From Streptomyces sp. YPW6 (GTDB lineage Bacteria; Actinomycetota; Actinomycetes; Streptomycetales; Streptomycetaceae): a stretch of 64,000 nucleotides of DNA. Shown one piece after another: positions 1 through 7,542 of this stretch. Below the pieces are notes generated by a model. The model was not told where the DNA came from. It saw only the letters and a program-made list of their open reading frames with translations, and did not search any database. Numbering within the stretch: the stretch's first letter is position 1; each line of letters opens with the position of its first letter. Made by a program: the position numbers and the translations under genes. The DNA is taken from assembly GCF_018866325.1 (NCBI RefSeq), contig NZ_CP076457.1:1116001-1180000 (forward strand). The letters run 5' to 3'.

Positions 1-36
1 GGCGACGGCCGCCGTGGACATGAACTTCTTGAACAT
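1..36 (-). CDS. Start of a secreted protein, cut by the window edge
   Basis: Only the first 12 codons are present, reading leftwards from an ATG at 36 (MFKKFMSTAAVA). The Lys-Lys followed by small hydrophobic residues is the beginning of a Sec signal peptide. GAAGGG lies at a good ribosome-binding distance upstream. It is codirectional with the next three small secreted-protein genes, so it is probably another small surface or secreted protein of the chaplin/rodlin locus. The mature part is outside the window, so the family cannot be named. Confidence 0.55.
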   Translation of the reverse strand, partial: MFKKFMSTAAVA

Positions 37-104
37 GGGTGAGCCCTTCGGGAAGTGTTGCGTATCAGGCGGAGAAGCCCGGGGGAATGGTCGAGGTGCG
101 GCGG

Positions 105-395
105 TCAGCCGCCGAGGGGAACACCGCCGAGCAGCGGGGCGGCGCCCTCGGCCACACCGGTTGCCTGGCCCGCCAGCTTGCCGACCGTGCCGTCCTCCGA
201 GAGCGTCTCGGTGGTCTCGGCGGCCGTGTCCACCAGCGGGTCGACGACCTGCGGGGCACTGGCCACGACCTGGTTGAGGCCGCTGTCGAGGCTGAAGTTG
301 GGGGCCGTGGGCGTGGGAGCCGCGAAGGCGGGAGCGGCCGATCCGAGGGCAGCCACGGAACCGACAACGAGGGCGGCGGTCTTCGCGTACTTCAC
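105..395 (-). CDS. Small secreted protein of the chaplin/rodlin locus, unknown family
   Basis: A 96-residue protein starting at a GTG (395) that has GGAAGGG just upstream; the longer reading upstream lacks a signal-like start. Residues 1-25 form a signal peptide (KYAKTAALVV... ending APAFA). The mature part of about 70 residues has no Cys and is rich in Ala, Gly, Thr and Val, with a VVASAPQVVDPLVD segment and a Gly-rich end (LLGGVPLGG). It does not carry the chaplin motif. Position next to a chaplin and a rodlin suggests a secreted component of the aerial surface, but no function is assigned. Confidence 0.75.
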   Translation of the reverse strand: MKYAKTAALVVGSVAALGSAAPAFAAPTPTAPNFSLDSGLNQVVASAPQVVDPLVDTAAETTETLSEDGTVGKLAGQATGVAEGAAPLLGGVPLGG

Positions 396-486
396 TATTC
401 TGGTTCCCTTCCGCGCGGCGTCTGCTTCGGTCACGTCTCCGTGCCGCACACAAGCCTTCTTTACCTGTGACTTCTGCCGCTTTCTT

Positions 487-503
487 CCTGATCAACGATC
501 AGG
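487..503. promoter_or_regulatory. Inverted repeat upstream of the small secreted-protein gene
   Basis: CCTGATC-aac-GATCAGG is a perfect 7-bp inverted repeat with a 3-nt centre, about 90-110 bp upstream of the gene starting at 395. It could be an operator. No regulator is recognised. Confidence 0.3.
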
Positions 504-594
504 CCGCTTCCGGGAAACTGCGGGGCGCGGAATTTCTCCCGCGGCGTCGGTGAATCCGGGAAGCCGGGCCGCCGGGACACGCGGTCAGCGAAAA

Positions 595-626
595 GGCCCC
601 GGACGGCACAGGTGCCGTCCGGGGCC
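595..626 (-). terminator. Intrinsic terminator of the short chaplin gene
   Basis: A perfect 14-bp stem (GGCCCCGGACGGCA and its complement) with a 4-nt loop lies 37 bp past the chaplin stop codon. On the minus strand it is followed by TTTTCGC, so it looks like a rho-independent terminator separating the chaplin from the downstream secreted-protein gene. Confidence 0.8.
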
Positions 627-662
627 CACCGGCTGCGGGCCCGAAGGCCGACCGCCGGAGAG

Positions 663-896
663 TTACTGGTTGACGCAGGTGTTGCCGAACGCCGGGTTCA
701 GCGCGCCGATCACGTTGACGGTGTTGCCGCAGATGTTGAGCGGAATGTGGATCGGGACCTGCAGGATGTTGCCCGACAGCACGCCCGGGGAGTGCGCGGC
801 GACGGCTTCGGCACCCGAGTCGGCCATGGCCGGCGCGGCGAAGCCCATCGCCATGAACGTACCGGCGGCGACGGCGGCAACCTTGGTGAACTTCAC
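663..896 (-). CDS. Short chaplin (hydrophobic aerial-hypha coat protein)
   Basis: A 77-residue precursor from GTG at 896 (preceded by AGGAAAGGGAAGAAAC). A signal peptide of about 25 residues ends APAMA. The mature part of about 52 residues is one chaplin domain: HSPGVLSGNILQVPIHIPLNICGNTVNVIGALNPAFGNTCVNQ, here read in two halves, with the two conserved Cys (NICGN and NTCVN) that form a disulfide in short chaplins. Short chaplins are secreted, assemble into amyloid-like fibrils at the air-water interface and make aerial hyphae hydrophobic. The gene sits 248 bp downstream of the rodlin, has its own terminator, and is probably expressed during aerial growth like its relatives. Confidence 0.93.
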   Translation of the reverse strand: MKFTKVAAVAAGTFMAMGFAAPAMADSGAEAVAAHSPGVLSGNILQVPIHIPLNICGNTVNVIGALNPAFGNTCVNQ

Positions 897-1144
897 GTTT
901 CTTCCCTTTCCTCGGCGGAGTCCGGTGCGGTCACGACTGTCGTGCCCGCACGGGCCGGATACCGAATGGCCCATGACTCCTGCGCTGTCCTACGTAACGA
1001 TGAACGCCCGGAATCGGAACTGTCCGTCGGGCCGATTTCTGGACATCCGCCCGAATGCCGCAGTCCTGTTCCGGGAACACAACGGGCCCGAGCCGCTCGG
1101 TGGAGGAACGCCGAGGGCCCGGGCCCGAGCAGGGCGGCTGCGGG

Positions 1145-1546
1145 TCAGTTGTTGCCGACGCCGTTGCCGGAGAGGATCGGGATGTCCTCCAGGATGTGCG
1201 ACAGCGCCTCGTCACCCTTGGCCTGGGTGGAGTTCTCGGTGCACTGCTGGTTCTGCGGGGACGACAGGACGTTGATGTCCTGGACCGCGATCGGCACGAG
1301 ACCGATGAGCGAACCGACGTTCGCCTTGGCCGGCAGGGCGATGCAGGGCTTGTTCAGCGAGCCCTGGACCAGCGCGAACTGCGGGCTCCAGTCGCCGTGG
1401 GTCTCGGAGTTGCCGTACGCCTGCGAGGCACCGTTGCCGTTGACCGAGGTCGTGCCGCCGTCGTTGGCGATGGCCATGGCCTGCGTCGCACCGAGACCGA
1501 GGATGGAGGCGGCGACAGCGCCCGTAGCCAGAACCTTCTTGATCAC
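1145..1546 (-). CDS. Rodlin (RdlA/RdlB family)
   Basis: A 133-residue secreted protein starting at GTG 1546 with AAGGG at proper spacing. Signal peptide residues 1 to about 24 (MIKKVLATGAVAASILGL... AMA). The mature part matches the rodlin pattern: an NGNGASQAYGNSETHGDWSPQ segment, SLVQGSLNKPC-like and VQDINVL segments, two Cys (NKPC, NQQC) and a tail with STQAKGDEALSHILEDI. Rodlins organise chaplin fibrils into the paired-rod layer on aerial hyphae and spores. Many streptomycetes carry two adjacent rodlin genes (rdlA, rdlB); only one is present here, so no A/B symbol is assigned. The predicted promoter is of the developmental sigma-BldN type. Confidence 0.95.
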   Translation of the reverse strand: MIKKVLATGAVAASILGLGATQAMAIANDGGTTSVNGNGASQAYGNSETHGDWSPQFALVQGSLNKPCIALPAKANVGSLIGLVPIAVQDINVLSSPQNQQCTENSTQAKGDEALSHILEDIPILSGNGVGNN

Positions 1547-1591
1547 GATTAACCCTTCTCGTACTGGTTGCCCCGAGGCGGAGCCCCCTGG

Positions 1592-1619
1592 TCAACTCAC
1601 CACGCGGCGTTTGGTTGCG
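1592..1619 (-). promoter_or_regulatory. Candidate sigma-BldN promoter of the rodlin gene
   Basis: On the minus strand CGCAAC (1614-1619), 16 nt, then AGTTGA (1592-1597). The reported sigma-BldN consensus is CGTAAC-N16/17-CGTTGA, so each hexamer matches at 5 of 6 positions with correct spacing. It would give a leader of roughly 40 nt before the GTG at 1546. sigma-BldN is known to drive chaplin and rodlin genes. Confidence 0.55.
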
Positions 1620-2126
1620 CCCCTTCACCCGAATGCCGGATGCGGGGCGGCCCCCGCGCCCTCTCCGTCCGGCCATGCCGTACGCCATGTCCTACGGCCA
1701 TTCCGCACGGCCGTCCGTTCGTGAAGAAGTTGCACAGGCACTCCGGCACCTTTCGCCCGAACGAGTGGGCGGAGTCGGCGAACCCGACGTCACGTCGCAG
1801 CCGGGACGAGCAACCCGGCGAGGTCAACAGCAGCGAATTGCTGTGGAGTTGAGGGCGAATCGTTTCTCTTCTTCCGCCGACCAGGATGGGCGGGGTGCAA
1901 CCACACCACCCGTTCGGGTGATTACACATTTTCCACGCAACTCCAAGTTTCCCGCGTGACGTCTGTGTCGTTATGGCAGTCGTCCAGCGCGCACGTCTTC
2001 ACCACATTCACCACGGCTTCCCGCCGGATCCGGCTGTGCAGCGGCTCCGCCCGATGGCTGCCCGTTACGTCCGCGCGTGAAGCACCCACACGATGTCCTC
2101 GCCAATGTCCTCAGAAAGGGCAAGTA
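1620..2126. other. Divergent intergenic region between rodlin and anchored chaplin
   Basis: About 500 bp without a supported gene, except for the rodlin promoter just to its left. Base composition is noticeably lower in GC around 1855-1960 than in neighbouring genes, as expected for a regulatory region. TCAGAAAGG serves as the ribosome-binding region for the chaplin start at 2127. A CGCAAC at 1936-1941 has no matching -10 element, so I could not place the second promoter. Confidence 0.5.
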
Positions 2127-2807
2127 ATGCGACAGGTCCTGAATAAAAGCATGATCGTCATGGCGGCCGCCTCGGGCCTCCTGGCGGCGGTGGGCGGCAC
2201 CGCGCACGCCGATGCGTCGGCGGAGGGCGCGGCGGTCGGTTCGCCGGGTGTCGGTTCGGGCAATGCCGTGCAGGCGCCGGTGCACGTCCCGGTCAACGTG
2301 TGCGGCAACACCGTCAACGTGATCGCTCTGCTGAACCCGGCCTTCGGCAACGCGTGCGTGAACGCCGACGGCCCGAAGCACGAGCACCCGCCGGTCGACG
2401 AGCCGCCGGTCGATGAGCCGCCCGTGGACGAGCCCCCGGTGGACGAGCCGCCGGTGGACGAGCCGCCCGTGGACGAGCCCCCGGTCGACGAGCCGCCGGT
2501 GGACGAGCCCCCGGTCGACGAGCCGCCCGTGGACGAGCCCCCGGTCGACGAGCCGCCGGTCGACGAGCCCCCGGTCGACGAGCCGCCGTTGGACCAGCCG
2601 CCCACCGACACGCCCGGCACCGACACGCCTGGCAGCGACACTCCCGGCTCGGACACCCCCGGGTCCGGCACGCCGGGATACAACACCCCGGACGCGCACC
2701 TGGCCGACACCGGTGCCGCTGACCTCGGCCTGGCCGCCGGCGCGAGCGCCGCGCTCCTGCTCGGCGGCTCGGTGCTGATGCGCCGCACCCGCAACGCGCG
2801 GGACTGA
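2127..2807 (+). CDS. Sortase-anchored chaplin with a PPVDE repeat stalk
   Basis: A 226-residue precursor starting at ATG 2127 with an AGAAAGG ribosome site; upstream in-frame codons lack a signal sequence. Signal peptide about 1-28 (ending TAHA). One chaplin domain at about 30-78 keeps the hallmark VGSPGV, GNAVQAPVHVPVNVCGN and LNPAFGNACVN segments, with both Cys. Then come 13 exact PPVDE units, a PPLDQ unit, a TDTPGSDTPG-type stretch, LADTG at 192-196, a hydrophobic segment and an RRTRNARD tail. LAxTG plus membrane span plus basic tail is the sorting signal of class E sortases that attach long chaplins to the wall. Known long chaplins usually carry two chaplin domains; this one has a single domain on a Pro/acidic stalk. 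Confidence 0.9.
   Translation: MRQVLNKSMIVMAAASGLLAAVGGTAHADASAEGAAVGSPGVGSGNAVQAPVHVPVNVCGNTVNVIALLNPAFGNACVNADGPKHEHPPVDEPPVDEPPVDEPPVDEPPVDEPPVDEPPVDEPPVDEPPVDEPPVDEPPVDEPPVDEPPVDEPPLDQPPTDTPGTDTPGSDTPGSDTPGSGTPGYNTPDAHLADTGAADLGLAAGASAALLLGGSVLMRRTRNARD
2388..2582 (+). repeat. 15-bp coding tandem repeat, 13 copies (PPVDE)
   Basis: Thirteen consecutive 15-bp units encode Pro-Pro-Val-Asp-Glu. The copies differ only at third positions (CCGCCGGTCGACGAG versus CCCCCGGTGGACGAG forms), so the amino-acid repeat is perfectly kept while DNA has diverged slightly. A 14th unit (PPLDQ) follows at 2583-2597. Such arrays change length easily by slippage. Confidence 0.95.
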
Positions 2808-2829
2808 CAAGGCTCCTGCGGGAGAACGA

Positions 2830-2865
2830 GGTCCGGCCGGACAGCGGGGACTGTCCGGCCGGACC
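2830..2865 (+). terminator. Intrinsic terminator after the anchored chaplin
   Basis: A perfect 15-bp stem, GGTCCGGCCGGACAG and its complement, with a 6-nt loop (CGGGGA), starts 22 bp after the stop and is followed by TTCTG. It also separates the chaplin from the convergent immunity gene ending at 2909. Confidence 0.8.
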
Positions 2866-2908
2866 TTCTGCGTGTGCGCCTGCCGCAGTCGGTGCGACGC
2901 AGCCGGGC

Positions 2909-3298
2909 CTACGGTCGCAGACTCCAGAGGAGGTCGCGCGGCCCGTCCGGATCGCGCCCCGAGCCGCCCTGCCCGCGCCGTCGTTCAGCGGTGATCTTCG
3001 CGCACTGCACGTAGCCCCCGCCCGATCGGGAACTCAGGCGGACGATGACGAAGGAGTCTCGCCACTTCTCGTCCACACCAGAGCTGTCGAAGACCTCCCG
3101 GAACTCGTCCTCGTCCACCGAATGAAGCCGCAGCTCCTTGTAGCGCATGGCGAGTTGCATGGCGGCGACTCCTTCGAAGAGGATGTCCACCCCTTCCTCC
3201 CCGGACTCGTCCGAGGAGGCCCGGAGGAGAAGCTGCGAGTGCCCGACTCCGTATTTCCACACCCGGAACGTGAGATCGGATTCGAAGATCACCGGCAT
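2909..3298 (-). CDS. Candidate immunity protein of the polymorphic toxin
   Basis: A 129-residue soluble protein without signal peptide, read from ATG 3298, 4 nt after the toxin stop (3303). The longer frame upstream runs into the toxin gene and is not used. The sequence (MPVIFESDLTFRVWKYGVGH...) has alternating hydrophobic strands and an acidic middle (HSVDEDEFREVFDSSGVDE), ending in a basic, Gly-rich tail. I recognise no family. Assignment rests on position: in polymorphic toxin systems the immunity gene directly follows the toxin domain and neutralises it in the cytoplasm of the producer and its kin. Co-transcription with the toxin is very likely given the spacing. Confidence 0.65.
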   Translation of the reverse strand: MPVIFESDLTFRVWKYGVGHSQLLLRASSDESGEEGVDILFEGVAAMQLAMRYKELRLHSVDEDEFREVFDSSGVDEKWRDSFVIVRLSSRSGGGYVQCAKITAERRRGQGGSGRDPDGPRDLLWSLRP

Positions 3299-3302
3299 CG
3301 AA

Positions 3303-6300
3303 TTATTCCTTCCCAAAAGGATTGGGGACCACCTTTCCGTTCCGGTACCAAGTGATTCTGTCCCACGCGTGGGGGGATTGACTGATCTGGTAGATCTCCC
3401 ACGCCGTGAATCCCTCAAAATCATTGGCCGGATCAACGTTCTTCCCGCGTGCAGCATAGGCGGCAGGATCAGGGATTCCGTCCAGGTTGAACGATATGCG
3501 CGTGGTGTTCCCCTCGGAAAGAAATTCCCTTACGTGGGTGTACCACTGCTTGTCGTCCGACCAATGCTTGAACATGTCTGCCCCATGCTTTTCGGCGAAC
3601 TCGACGAGGGCGAACGGGTTGTCGTCCGCCTCCGACTTCCCGAGAGCGATGTGCGGGCAGTCGGAATTGTGGACCAGTACAGGGGTCTCGCCCGCCAGCA
3701 CATAGTAGGTGTGGAGGTCGTCGACCGTGAGGTTGTATGTCCGGGCGTGCTGGGTGAACGCGGCGTTTTCCCGCACCTCCGGCCGGGAGCCGTCGTCGCT
3801 GAGGAGGGTGTCGCCCGCTTCGAGATCGGCCGCTTCGACCCATTTCCCGCGTGACGGGCTCCAGAACGGGTGCTCGTACGTGGCCGTCAGCTCGGCCGGC
3901 CCCTGACGGGTTCCCACCGTCAGGGTGTTGAAGTGCTTGTCGTGTTCGGTGACGATGAGGCGGGTCACCTTGCGTGCGGCCGTGCGGCCGGTGACCGGGT
4001 CGGTGGCCCGAACCAGGTCACCCCATTCGACGTCTTCGATATTCCGGTGACTGCCGTCCGCCATGAGCACCTTGGTGCCGGCGGGGAAACACGTCTCGCA
4101 GGGAATCCGGTTCAGTGCGCGCAGACCCTCATAAGCACCCTTGAGCAGCCTGATCTTGTTGTTGATCGCCGCGTCCTGCGCCAGATCCATGCAGGCGTCG
4201 AGATCGTAGTCCAGGCAATTCTTGAGCTGGCTGAGGCCGGCTATCGCTACTCCGAGCTCCCACATCGTCCGCGCGTAGGGCTCCACGACCTTGGCCATCC
4301 CGAGCGAGGTGCAGAAGGCATCACCCGGGGATTTCCGGTCGCAGTGGAAGGGGTCGTTCTCCTTCGGGCACCCCAGAAGTCCGCATTTACGCATGCGTTC
4401 GGCCGGGGTGTCCTGCCGAAGCTTTCGGCGTTCCGCCTCCGCTTCCGCCTTGAGCTTGTCGATGGCGACGCCGAAAGCGTCTCTGGCCGCCTTGTCGGCG
4501 GCGGCCCAGTCCTTCCCCGCGGCGACGGCGGACTTCCTCGCCTTGTCCGCATGGGCCCAGGCAGTGCTCGCCGAAGCATGGGCGAGTTCCGAGGACACCG
4601 TGGCGTCGGCCGCGGAGCCGCTGGCCAGGGCAGCGGATTTTCCGGCTGCGTCCGCCGCCTGCCGGGCGGTCGCGGCAGACGCCGCGGCCCGGGCGGCGGA
4701 GGCTTCGGCCTCCTGGGCGGACCGGGCAGCCTCCTCCGCGTGGGTCTCGGCGGTCTTGGAGGCGGCCGAGGCCTCAGCGGCGTACGTCTTCGCTTCGTCG
4801 GCCGCCTTACGGGCGATCGCCGCCACCCGGTGGGCCTCCGCCGCGTTCTGCTGGGCCCGGGCGGCCGTTCCGGCGGCCTGCGCCACCAGCGCCTGCACCC
4901 GCGCGACGTGCGTCGCAGCCAGCAGGTCCTTGCGCTGGGCCATGTGCTGACCGGAATCGATGAAGCGGTGCAGCAGTTCGTCGGGGCCTTCCAGGGCGAT
5001 CCGCGCCGCGGACCGTACCTCCGGGCCTCCGCTGTCCAAGAGCTGGGCCGCCCGGACCCGCTCGTCCTGTACTCGGGCGGTGTGCTGGCCGGTGGCCAGG
5101 AACGTACGGTAGTTGTCGAGGGAGTTGGAGTTCAGCGCGGCACGGGCGGCGTCGCCGAGCACGGCGCCGCCGGTGTCGGCGAGCCGTGCGATCTCGATCC
5201 GGTACTGCGACTCACCGGCCCGGTACTGGCCGGTCCTGAGGAACTCCGCGACGACAGTGGCGTCCCCGCCGAGGGCCTGCTCCGCGGCGTCGCTGATCGC
5301 CGGGACCGGACTGTCCGTGGAGAGACGGGCCACCTGGACCCGGTCGTCCTCGTGGGCAGCCTCCTGCCAGCCGCCGCGCACATAGGCGATGACCTCCGCG
5401 TCCGAAGCCGCGACCGCCGCCTCCGCGGCTGCCCGGGCCCAGGGGCCGCCGTCGGTCAGCGTCAGAACGGCCAGGCTGCGCCCCTGGCGGGCCACTGCCG
5501 CGGGGTCGGCGTCCGGGCGTGCGGCCTCCGTGGCGAGCCGCCGTGCCTCCGCGGCCCGCTCCGTCGCCAGCCGGTCCTGCGTGCGCCGATCTTCGGCGCG
5601 GGCCTCCTCCTCCGCCTTGAGGTCCTTGGCCCGCTCGATGCCGGCGTTGGTGCGTGCCTGTAGTTCGGCGGCCTCGACCTCGCGGGCCACGGCGAAGATG
5701 TCCTTGGCCTGCTTACTGGTCGCGGTCGCGGTGTCCGCCGCCTCCTTGGCGGCGACGGCGTGTGCCTTCGACTTCGCGGCGGCGGTCTCGGCGTGACCTG
5801 CCTGGTCGGCGGCCTCCCTGGCGGCCATGGCCGAGGCACGGGCGTGCCGGGCCGCGGACCGGGCCGCGTCACGCGCCTGCTCCGCGGCCACGGCGGACTT
5901 GCGGGCCAGGGCCACCGCCGCGTTCGCGGCGCGGGTCGCCTCCGCCGCGTGGCGGCGCGGCTGCGGCCGCGTTGCGGGCCTCGACGGCCCTGGCGTCGCT
6001 CTGATCGGCGTACCCGCCGGCCTCGGTGGCGGCAGCGGCGGCAGCGGTGGCGTTCGCACCGGCGGACAGCGCGGCGACCGCCGCGTCCCCGCCGCGTTCG
6101 CCGCGTTGGTGGCCTGGTCCGCGGCCTCCGCACCGTCATCGGCACCGCGCGCGGCGGCCTCCGCCTCGTCCGCCGCCTTGCGTGCGTCACTGGCCTTCGT
6201 GGCGTCGGTTGCCGCGTCCGCTGCCGCGCTCCGGGCGCGGGAGGAGGCTCGGGCCGCACCGGCGGCCGCGGCTGCCGCCTGGGCCGCCGCGTTGGCGGCG

Positions 6301-7304
6301 ATGCGTGCGGCGTTGTTCGCCGCGGCGGCGGATGCGATGGCCTGGCGCGCGGCGGCGGCGGCCTGGGTGGCGGCCGACGCGGCCCGGCCTGCCGCACTGG
6401 CGGCCTTGGTTGCGTCGTCCGCCGCCTTGGACGCCTCGTCGGCGGCTCTGAGCGCCGCCGCCTTGGCCAGCTTCGACGCCTCCACGGCGCGGGCGGACTC
6501 GCTCTTGGCCGCGGCGGTCTCGGCGGCCGCCTGCCGACCGGCCTCCTTCGCCAGTTGGGCGAGTTGGGCGACCGTCAGGTGTTCCTGGTCGCGCGCCCGG
6601 GCGACATGCTGCCCCACTTCCAGGAACTCGCCGATGTCGGCGGGCGAGCCCTGAAGAGCGAGTCGGCCGGCCGCTCGGACAGCGGGGCCTCCCGTGCTGA
6701 GGATCTGCACTGCCGCGACCCGCTCGTCCTGCGCGCGCTGCTGGTACTGCCCGCGTGCGAGGAACTCACGTACGGCATCGGGCGTGCCTGCCAGGGCGGC
6801 CCTGCCCCGCTCCTGGACGTTCGGGCCCCCGGCATCGATCACCTGGGCGACCCGGACCCGCTCGTCCTGCTCGAAAGGCACCCGCCACCCGAAGTCGAGG
6901 AACGTCCTGAGCCGCTCCCGCGAGCCGGCGAGCGCCGCGCGCGCCGCCTCGATGGTGTTCGGGCCGCCGACACTGGCGATGTTGGCCGCGGCGACCCGGT
7001 CGTCCTGATAGGCGTTGGAGGCCGCCTCGGCCAGGAAGCGGTCGACATCGGCGTCACTGCCAGACAGCGCCGCTTCGGCGGCGGCCCGGACTCCGGGCCC
7101 GCCGACCTTCCAGAAGGTCAGGACCCTTCCGCGGTCCGTGGGTTCGCCTGCGGCAGGCGCCGCGGCGCTCGCCGTCGGTGCGGCCGCACCGGCCGGAACG
7201 GGAGCCAGCAGACCCACCAGGCAGGCCAGGGGGAGGAGACTCAGACAGAGGAACCGCAGGACGGCTCTCCCTTGTCCGACGATTCTTCGGGGGTGGTTGT
7301 CCAT
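3303..7304 (-). CDS. Secreted polymorphic toxin: ALF repeats, Ala-rich coils, Hint, C-terminal toxin
   Basis: A 1333-residue protein. Residues 1 to about 40 are a signal peptide (CLSLLPLACLVGLLAPVPAGA). Residues 60-250 and about 615-790 are two blocks of ALF-type repeats (pattern GGP..R.AA..AL.G....FL..GQ). Between and after them are very Ala-rich coiled-coil regions. A Cys-bearing linker (CGLLGCPKENDPFHC) precedes a Hint domain at about 1070-1211 (CFPAGTKVLMADG, TYEHPFW, ending VLVHN), a self-cleaving module used to release C-terminal toxins. The last 120 residues (from PHIALGKSEAD to NPFGKE) are the presumed toxin, family unrecognised. The export and competition role is inferred from this architecture and the adjacent candidate immunity gene. 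Residues about 405-450 read as a shifted frame (see findings). Confidence 0.85.
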   Translation of the reverse strand: MDNHPRRIVGQGRAVLRFLCLSLLPLACLVGLLAPVPAGAAAPTASAAAPAAGEPTDRGRVLTFWKVGGPGVRAAAEAALSGSDADVDRFLAEAASNAYQDDRVAAANIASVGGPNTIEAARAALAGSRERLRTFLDFGWRVPFEQDERVRVAQVIDAGGPNVQERGRAALAGTPDAVREFLARGQYQQRAQDERVAAVQILSTGGPAVRAAGRLALQGSPADIGEFLEVGQHVARARDQEHLTVAQLAQLAKEAGRQAAAETAAAKSESARAVEASKLAKAAALRAADEASKAADDATKAASAAGRAASAATQAAAAARQAIASAAAANNAARIAANAAAQAAAAAAGAARASSRARSAAADAATDATKASDARKAADEAEAAARGADDGAEAADQATNAANAAGTRRSPRCPPVRTPPLPPLPPPRPAGTPIRATPGPSRPATRPQPRRHAAEATRAANAAVALARKSAVAAEQARDAARSAARHARASAMAAREAADQAGHAETAAAKSKAHAVAAKEAADTATATSKQAKDIFAVAREVEAAELQARTNAGIERAKDLKAEEEARAEDRRTQDRLATERAAEARRLATEAARPDADPAAVARQGRSLAVLTLTDGGPWARAAAEAAVAASDAEVIAYVRGGWQEAAHEDDRVQVARLSTDSPVPAISDAAEQALGGDATVVAEFLRTGQYRAGESQYRIEIARLADTGGAVLGDAARAALNSNSLDNYRTFLATGQHTARVQDERVRAAQLLDSGGPEVRSAARIALEGPDELLHRFIDSGQHMAQRKDLLAATHVARVQALVAQAAGTAARAQQNAAEAHRVAAIARKAADEAKTYAAEASAASKTAETHAEEAARSAQEAEASAARAAASAATARQAADAAGKSAALASGSAADATVSSELAHASASTAWAHADKARKSAVAAGKDWAAADKAARDAFGVAIDKLKAEAEAERRKLRQDTPAERMRKCGLLGCPKENDPFHCDRKSPGDAFCTSLGMAKVVEPYARTMWELGVAIAGLSQLKNCLDYDLDACMDLAQDAAINNKIRLLKGAYEGLRALNRIPCETCFPAGTKVLMADGSHRNIEDVEWGDLVRATDPVTGRTAARKVTRLIVTEHDKHFNTLTVGTRQGPAELTATYEHPFWSPSRGKWVEAADLEAGDTLLSDDGSRPEVRENAAFTQHARTYNLTVDDLHTYYVLAGETPVLVHNSDCPHIALGKSEADDNPFALVEFAEKHGADMFKHWSDDKQWYTHVREFLSEGNTTRISFNLDGIPDPAAYAARGKNVDPANDFEGFTAWEIYQISQSPHAWDRITWYRNGKVVPNPFGKE

Positions 7305-7340
7305 CGTTGGCGAAGCACTCCACTTCGGAGAGCCGGTGCA

Positions 7341-7367
7341 CCTCTGCCGTACACCGGCGTGCAGAGG
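7341..7367. promoter_or_regulatory. Inverted repeat upstream of the toxin gene
   Basis: CCTCTGC-N13-GCAGAGG, perfect 7-bp arms, lies 37-63 bp before the toxin start codon. Its position fits an operator overlapping the toxin promoter. No regulator is known. Confidence 0.35.
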
Positions 7368-7514
7368 CAGGCAACCGGCGCACTCAGTGCGGTTGTTCGA
7401 GTGGGATCACCGCACAGGCCGGGCTCCCGAGTGCGTCCGCTTCTCGAACCAGGCACCGAGCATGCGTCCGACCGACCTGCGAGACCTCCGAAACATACGC
7501 ATTCCTTCACACCG

Positions 7515-7538
7515 TGTCCACTTGAATACGAGTGGACA
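7515..7538 (-). terminator. Possible terminator of the thiolase gene
   Basis: TGTCCACT-N8-AGTGGACA, a perfect 8-bp stem, begins 5 bp after the thiolase stop (7543). It is not followed by a clear T-run, so it could act as a weak terminator or an mRNA-end stabiliser. Confidence 0.5.
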
Positions 7539-7542
7539 GTCG

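Noticed and set aside
1085..1130. Terminator of the rodlin gene
   Set aside because: GGGCCCGAG and CTCGG/CCGAG phrases can pair in several ways, but no single good stem with a T-run is present.
2388..2582. CRISPR-like regular array
   Set aside because: The 15-bp units are contiguous without spacers and encode PPVDE in frame.
2111..2794. Gly/Ser-rich protein antisense to the anchored chaplin
   Set aside because: It is the complement of the PPVDE repeat and has no start context or domain.
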